NCBI GenBank assembly: GCA_030433075.1
Contig: JAUILI010000016.1
Coordinates: forward strand, 1 to 39,428
Reading direction: 5' to 3'
Source: Gammaproteobacteria bacterium
GTDB taxonomy: Bacteria > Pseudomonadota > Gammaproteobacteria > Pseudomonadales > Azotimanducaceae
Length of the DNA: 39,428 nucleotides
Shown: positions 35,551 through 39,428 of the stretch, piece by piece
Position numbering within the stretch: the first letter of the stretch is position 1
Layout of the letters: the number at the start of each line of letters is the position of its first letter
Translations under genes and position numbers: made by a program
Notes under the pieces: model-generated
What the model saw: the letters and a program-made list of their open reading frames with translations, nothing else
Databases searched by the model: none
Told to the model about the DNA's origin: nothing

Positions 35551-36054
35551 ATGGTGGCGACAGAGCTCAATCAGCACGGCACGCAAGGCACGATCATCCT
35601 TCAGCCCAACCGCTCCTTTAGCTGGCGCGATAACGTCTGGTTTCTCGTGGGCATCAGTGGCTTGTCCCTCATGATTGGGCTGATGTTCCTGCTCCAGGGC
35701 TTTTGGCTCATCCTGCCCTTTGGCATTTTGGAACTGTCCCTCCTCGGCGCCTGTCTTTATCAATGCGCTCGCTTCACCCATCTGCAGGAGGTGATCACCT
35801 TCACGCCCGAAGCCCTCACCATCGAGCGGGGCTACGGCAAGCCCGATAAGCGCCACGAGTTTCACCGCATCTTCGCGCAGATTTTCGTGCGCAAGCCTTT
35901 GCACCGCTGGTACGGCTCCAAGGTCGCCATTCGCAGCAAGGGCAAGGAAGTGGAGGTCGGCAGCTTTCTTTCCGAGGATGAGCGCAAATCCCTCATCAAG
36001 GACCTGCGGAGCATGGTCTCCCACTTCGAAGGCCTGCGCCCCTCGCAAAGCTAG
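35551..36054 (+). CDS. DUF2244 integral membrane protein
   Basis: The product has 167 residues. Two adjacent membrane helices (about 30-50 and 53-75) sit in a PNRSFSWRDNVWFLVGISGLSL context, followed by a cytoplasmic part (ALTIERGYGKPDKRHEFHRIFAQIFV..., VEVGSFLSEDERKSLIKDLR). This matches DUF2244, whose members often lie near cytochrome oxidase genes; function is unknown. The start follows GGAGAAG. Its stop overlaps the comEC stop by 4 bp. Confidence 0.85.
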   Translation: MVATELNQHGTQGTIILQPNRSFSWRDNVWFLVGISGLSLMIGLMFLLQGFWLILPFGILELSLLGACLYQCARFTHLQEVITFTPEALTIERGYGKPDKRHEFHRIFAQIFVRKPLHRWYGSKVAIRSKGKEVEVGSFLSEDERKSLIKDLRSMVSHFEGLRPSQS

Positions 36055-38348
36055 GGATCGCCGCAGCCCTCTGAAGGGCGCCACTGCCACCAGCGCCCCG
36101 CCCGGCCGCACGCTACCCTGCTCGGCCAGCGCGAATCCCAGCGCACCATGCCTTGGGCCCCCGTCTGCACGGGCCGCGCCCCTTCCCCCCGCCACCGCGC
36201 CACCACGGCGTCATGAGGATGACCAAAGGGACTGGGCTCCGCCGCACTGAAGATCACGAAGCGCGGCGCCGTGCGCTTAACCAGCACCCGCGCGGAGCTG
36301 CCCCGGGAGCCGTGATGGGCCGCCAGCACCAGATCCTGTCGCGGTAGCTCTCCTGCGAGGCGGCGTTCCACGAAGCGAGGCACATCGGCGAGAAGAAGCG
36401 CCCGGCGGGCTCCAGCGCTGATCGCCAGCACGCATGACTGGGCATTGCCCTGCCCTACCCGGGGATTGGGCTCAGGATGAAGCACGACAAAGTCCACCCC
36501 ATCCCAGCGCCAGCGACGCCCGCGATGACAGGGCGCGCCCCCAGGACCGACCAGCTCCGCCCCAGGAAAGGCCGCCCGGGCGGCGGCAAGGCCTCCCGCG
36601 TGGTCCCGGTCCCCATGGGTAAGCAGCACCCCATCAAGCTGGCTGACGCCGAGGGCGCGCAGCGCAGGCCTAAGCTGGGCCGCAAAGGCCGAGGCGCCGC
36701 CCTCGCCCCAGCCGGGCCCCGTATCCACCAGCAGGCGATGCTCCGCCGTTTCCACCAGGGCCGCGCTCCCCTGCCCCACGTCGAACACGGTGAGACGAAA
36801 GGCTCCGGAAGGCAGGCCCGGGGCGGGCCAGAGCAGCGCCATCACCCCTAGGGCCGCGCTAAAACGCACAGCCGGGGGACCGGGAGTGAGGGTGAGCAGG
36901 GCTAGGAGCACCGCAAGGACCAGAGGAAGGCCCGCCACCGGCGCCAGGGGCGCGGCCACCCCAAGGGAGGGTGCGAGGCATGCCAGGATCCCTTGAACCG
37001 CATCGCCCAGGACCTGGAGTGCTGCCAGCGCCGGGGCGAAGCCCAGGAGCACGAGCGCTAGGAGCCCAAAACCCAGGGGCAAGAGAAGGGCGCCCAGGAG
37101 CGGCCCCAGAAACAGATTCACCCCCAAGCCAAAGGTTGGCATCCAGCCGAAGAAGGCGGCAAGGAGGCCGGCCATGGCCAAGGACAGGCGCCCCTGGAGG
37201 GCCAGCATACCCCGAAGGCCCGAACCCTCCCCCCCGGGCCACAGCAGCACCAGCACGGCGAAGAAGGAAAGCGCTGCCCCCGGCGCCAGAAGCGCCTCCG
37301 GAGCGCTCGCCCCAAGGACTAGAGCCGCCAGCGCCAAGCCTCGCGCCGGACGGCTACCCCGCCCTAAGCCGAGGGCCATGAGCAGCAGGAGCGCCCCGAG
37401 CCAGGCCCGCTGCACCGGAAGACCCAGCCCCGTCAGCGACGCATAGCTTGCGAGCAACAGGCCCGCGGGCAGCACGAGCCAGCGCCCCGGCAGTCCTGGG
37501 GTCACCAGCGCGAACAGGACGCGCAGGGCCACGAGCACCAGGCCCAGGTGAAAGCCCGACACCACAAAGAGATGGACCACGCCCAGTAACGCCAGCCGGT
37601 CCCAGGGAAGCGCTTCGGGCGGTGACGCCGCCCCCAGCAGAAGGGCAGTGAAGACCGCCCGCGCCTCCGGCCGTAGGGGCCCCAGGGCCGCCTGCAAATG
37701 CTGTCGCAGCCGCGCAAGGGGCCCGGGATCGGCCCGGGCCAGGGCCCAGGCAGGCCCCTTGGGATAGCCCACGGCGTGAACGCCTCGGGCAAAAAGCGTG
37801 CGCTCTGGATCGGGGCGCCCGAGGTTTTGCGCCCCCTTCGGCGCACGAAGGCGTAGGGTCATGCGCCACTGCGCCCCCTCCCGGAGGGGAAGCGGGGCAT
37901 AGAGAGACAGGCGCACCCGCCGCACCCGGCGCAGTTCGGCCGAACCCGCGCGCCAGGCCAACACCTCAGCGTAAGCGCTCTGCGGTGGCCAGCCCTGCAC
38001 CGAAGTAATGGCGAGGATGGCCTCCCCTTCTTCATAGGCCGCCGCGGTGAGGCGTCGCTCCATGCTGTGGTGAAGGGATAGGGCCGTCAGCAAGGCTCCG
38101 GCGCAGAAGGCCACTGCATAGGGCGCGAGGCGAGGCCGCAAGAGCGTGGGAACAAGGCTGAGGGCAAGGGCCCCGGGCACCACAGCGGGTCCTAGGCTGA
38201 GGGCAAGAGCCAGACCCGCAAGAACCGCGAGGCTGAGCCCTCCAGGCCAGTCCGCACGAGCCTCCCTTGCCTCCGGTGGAGGCCCAAGCCCCCCCAAGGC
38301 ATAATGCGCTCGGTCCCCCTCCCGGAGCCTAAGGCCGCCCCATGCCAC
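36051..38348 (-). CDS. comEC: DNA internalization protein ComEC/Rec2
   Basis: Inner-membrane channel for DNA uptake in natural transformation; about 765 residues. N-terminal helices and an OB-like ComEC part (LYAPLPLREGAQWRMTLRLRAPKG) lead to the competence domain (LGVVHLFVVSGFHLGLV, VQRAWLGALLLL) and a C-terminal metallo-beta-lactamase domain with FDVGQGSAALVET, THGDRDHAGG (metal ligands) and AAHHGSRGSS. All conserved blocks are present. The start is unsure: the GTG at 38348 overlaps the divergent DUF2062 gene by 7 bp, and a TTG at 38297 is an alternative. Confidence 0.93.
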   Translation of the reverse strand: MAWGGLRLREGDRAHYALGGLGPPPEAREARADWPGGLSLAVLAGLALALSLGPAVVPGALALSLVPTLLRPRLAPYAVAFCAGALLTALSLHHSMERRLTAAAYEEGEAILAITSVQGWPPQSAYAEVLAWRAGSAELRRVRRVRLSLYAPLPLREGAQWRMTLRLRAPKGAQNLGRPDPERTLFARGVHAVGYPKGPAWALARADPGPLARLRQHLQAALGPLRPEARAVFTALLLGAASPPEALPWDRLALLGVVHLFVVSGFHLGLVLVALRVLFALVTPGLPGRWLVLPAGLLLASYASLTGLGLPVQRAWLGALLLLMALGLGRGSRPARGLALAALVLGASAPEALLAPGAALSFFAVLVLLWPGGEGSGLRGMLALQGRLSLAMAGLLAAFFGWMPTFGLGVNLFLGPLLGALLLPLGFGLLALVLLGFAPALAALQVLGDAVQGILACLAPSLGVAAPLAPVAGLPLVLAVLLALLTLTPGPPAVRFSAALGVMALLWPAPGLPSGAFRLTVFDVGQGSAALVETAEHRLLVDTGPGWGEGGASAFAAQLRPALRALGVSQLDGVLLTHGDRDHAGGLAAARAAFPGAELVGPGGAPCHRGRRWRWDGVDFVVLHPEPNPRVGQGNAQSCVLAISAGARRALLLADVPRFVERRLAGELPRQDLVLAAHHGSRGSSARVLVKRTAPRFVIFSAAEPSPFGHPHDAVVARWRGEGARPVQTGAQGMVRWDSRWPSRVACGRAGRWWQWRPSEGCGDP

Positions 38349-38869
38349 GGGATTTTCTCAAGCGCCACCTGCCTTCGCCGGATGCCCTTCGTCAGCGAAA
38401 GGGTCTAGCTATGTTCCGGGGTCGGATGAGCGATCCTGAGCTCTGGCACCTCACGCGCCGTAGCGTTTCTGCTGCCATTGGCGTAGGCCTTTTCCTCTCC
38501 ATGGTGCCCCTACCGGGGCAGATGCCCCTTGCGGCAGTCCTGGCCCTGCGTTATCGCTTTAATCTGCCCGTCGCCATTGCGGCGGTCTTCGTCACCAACC
38601 CCCTGACCATGCCGGCGATCTACCTCTTCGCTTACGAGCTGGGGGCCCTCCTCCTGAACACCCCGCCCCCAGCCACGGCCTTCGAATTCACGGTGGCCTG
38701 GCTAAGCCAGCGCGCTGGGGAAATCTGGCAACCCCTCGCTCTGGGCTGCTTGATCCTCGGCGTCATTGCGAGCGCCGCCGGCTTCTTCGGCACCCAGCTG
38801 CTCTGGCGCTGGCACGTGCTGCAGCGCTGGGAAAAGCGGCGCATGCTCCGGCGCCTGCGGGAGCGCTAG
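38342..38869 (+). CDS. DUF2062 membrane protein
   Basis: The product has 175 residues and two or three membrane segments. The family blocks PHAIAxGxAxGxF-like AIGVGLFLSMVPLPGQMPLAAVLALRYRFNLPVAIAAVFVTNPLTMPAIY are clear, and the C-terminus is basic (RWEKRRMLRRLRER). It faces comEC divergently as in Pseudomonas-type genomes. Function is unknown. Confidence 0.88.
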   Translation: MPRDFLKRHLPSPDALRQRKGLAMFRGRMSDPELWHLTRRSVSAAIGVGLFLSMVPLPGQMPLAAVLALRYRFNLPVAIAAVFVTNPLTMPAIYLFAYELGALLLNTPPPATAFEFTVAWLSQRAGEIWQPLALGCLILGVIASAAGFFGTQLLWRWHVLQRWEKRRMLRRLRER

Positions 38870-38871
38870 CC

Positions 38872-39234
38872 CTACGGTGCGCCGGGCTTTAGAAGTATCT
38901 CGAGGGGAATTCCCAGCCCCTGATGCAGATTCCAAATCATTCGAAGACTCAATTTTCGCCTCCGATTGAGAACCTCATAAACCCGGTTGGTACGTCCCAG
39001 GTAAGGCTCGAGGTCTTTCACTGCTAGGCCCCGACGGTCCATTTCAAACTTCAGCGCGCTCACTCCATCGGGAAGATCAATGGGGTAACGCCGAGCTTCA
39101 AAAGCCTCCACCAGAAGGGATAGGACTTCGAGGCGATCCCCCTCGGGGCTATCGGCCTGTGCGCCCATTAACCCCTCAATCTCCGCGAGGGTGGCCTCGT
39201 AGTCGGCCTCAGTTTTTATCGGTCGTATATCCAT
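38872..39234 (-). CDS. higA: HigA-family antitoxin with helix-turn-helix
   Basis: The product has 120 residues from the ATG at 39234 (MDIRPIKTEADYEATLAEIEGLM, the typical HigA start). A C-terminal HTH (ALKFEMDRRGLAVKDLEPYLGRTNRVYEVLNRRRKLSLRMIWNLHQGLGIPLEILL) would bind the operator and repress the pair. It lies 14 bp downstream of the toxin gene, the usual toxin-first order of hig systems. Its stop is 2 bp from the DUF2062 stop. Confidence 0.92.
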   Translation of the reverse strand: MDIRPIKTEADYEATLAEIEGLMGAQADSPEGDRLEVLSLLVEAFEARRYPIDLPDGVSALKFEMDRRGLAVKDLEPYLGRTNRVYEVLNRRRKLSLRMIWNLHQGLGIPLEILLKPGAP

Positions 39235-39248
39235 GATGCTTTGCCCTC

Positions 39249-39428
39249 TCAAATCCATTGCGCATCAATAGCATCGTAATCTCGATGGGACCCAATGAAG
39301 CGGACATACACGATGCGGTATGGATAGTTAATCCAGACCACTAGGCGGTATTTGTTCCCCGCGATGTTAAAGACCACCCGTCCATCTTTGAGAATGCTCG
39401 CAGATCCGAAATCAGCTTTAAGTTCGCT
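39249..39428 (-). CDS. higB: HigB-family mRNA interferase toxin, C-terminal part (runs off right edge)
   Basis: The last 59 residues are in the window, starting SELKADFGSASILKDGRVVFN and including GNKYRLVVWINYPYRIVYVRFIGSHRDYDAIDA before the stop TGA (39251-39249). This is the conserved end of HigB-type RelE-fold toxins that cut mRNA on the ribosome. The remaining N-terminal part lies outside the window. Confidence 0.9.
   Translation of the reverse strand, partial: SELKADFGSASILKDGRVVFNIAGNKYRLVVWINYPYRIVYVRFIGSHRDYDAIDAQWI

Overview
The window reads as a chromosomal segment of a GC-rich (roughly two-thirds GC) gammaproteobacterium. The gene order follows the backbone seen in Pseudomonas-like genomes: yceD-rpmF-fabD-fabG-acpP-fabF-mltG-tmk-holB, then maf, rluC, rne, murB, kdsB, exbD, exbB, and comEC further right. 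An ANR/FNR-type regulator, a cbb3 oxidase cluster and E. coli-like RNase E, MurB and KdsB also point to Gammaproteobacteria. I cannot name the genus. No mobile element, CRISPR array, rRNA or tRNA was seen.

Layout. (1) 1-6131, minus strand: fatty-acid synthesis and envelope operon, running off the left edge inside holB. plsX, fabH and pabC, often found in this cluster, are absent. (2) 6225-12439: maf, rluC, rne with a long leader and a repeat-rich C-terminal scaffold, then murB. (3) 12509-19367: a short-chain dehydrogenase on the plus strand, facing a seven-gene minus-strand operon (DSD1-type PLP enzyme, aldonolactone-oxidase-like flavoprotein, exbB, exbD, kdsB, a thioredoxin-like two-domain protein, and a UGSC-family selenoprotein). 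The last gene is the highlight: an in-frame UGA at codon 95 lies in a Sec-Gly-Ser-Cys motif and is followed by a hairpin with the spacing of a bacterial SECIS element. Standard gene calling would cut this gene at 94 codons. (4) 19488-21542: a degenerate EAL protein with a Cache-like C-terminus, and galU. (5) 21760-31746: FNR box, ccoNOQP, ccoGHIS, a SafE-like membrane protein, a Yip1-like protein and the FNR/ANR regulator. (6) 31772-36054: TraR/DksA-like zinc-finger protein, a small unknown gene behind a 40-bp inverted repeat that includes a LexA-like site, clpB with a sigma-32 promoter, a 72-residue unknown gene and a DUF2244 protein. (7) 36051-39428: comEC, a DUF2062 protein, and a HigA/HigB pair cut by the right edge.

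How it fits together. Most of the window is housekeeping (lipid, LPS precursor, peptidoglycan and RNA turnover) joined to a microaerobic respiration module. Three FNR-type boxes each have a -10-like hexamer at the class II distance. They would place the cbb3 operon, the TraR-like protein and the 72-residue protein under the FNR homologue encoded here. The selenoprotein and its thioredoxin-like partner look like a thiol/selenol redox pair appended to a cell-envelope operon; their substrate is unknown.
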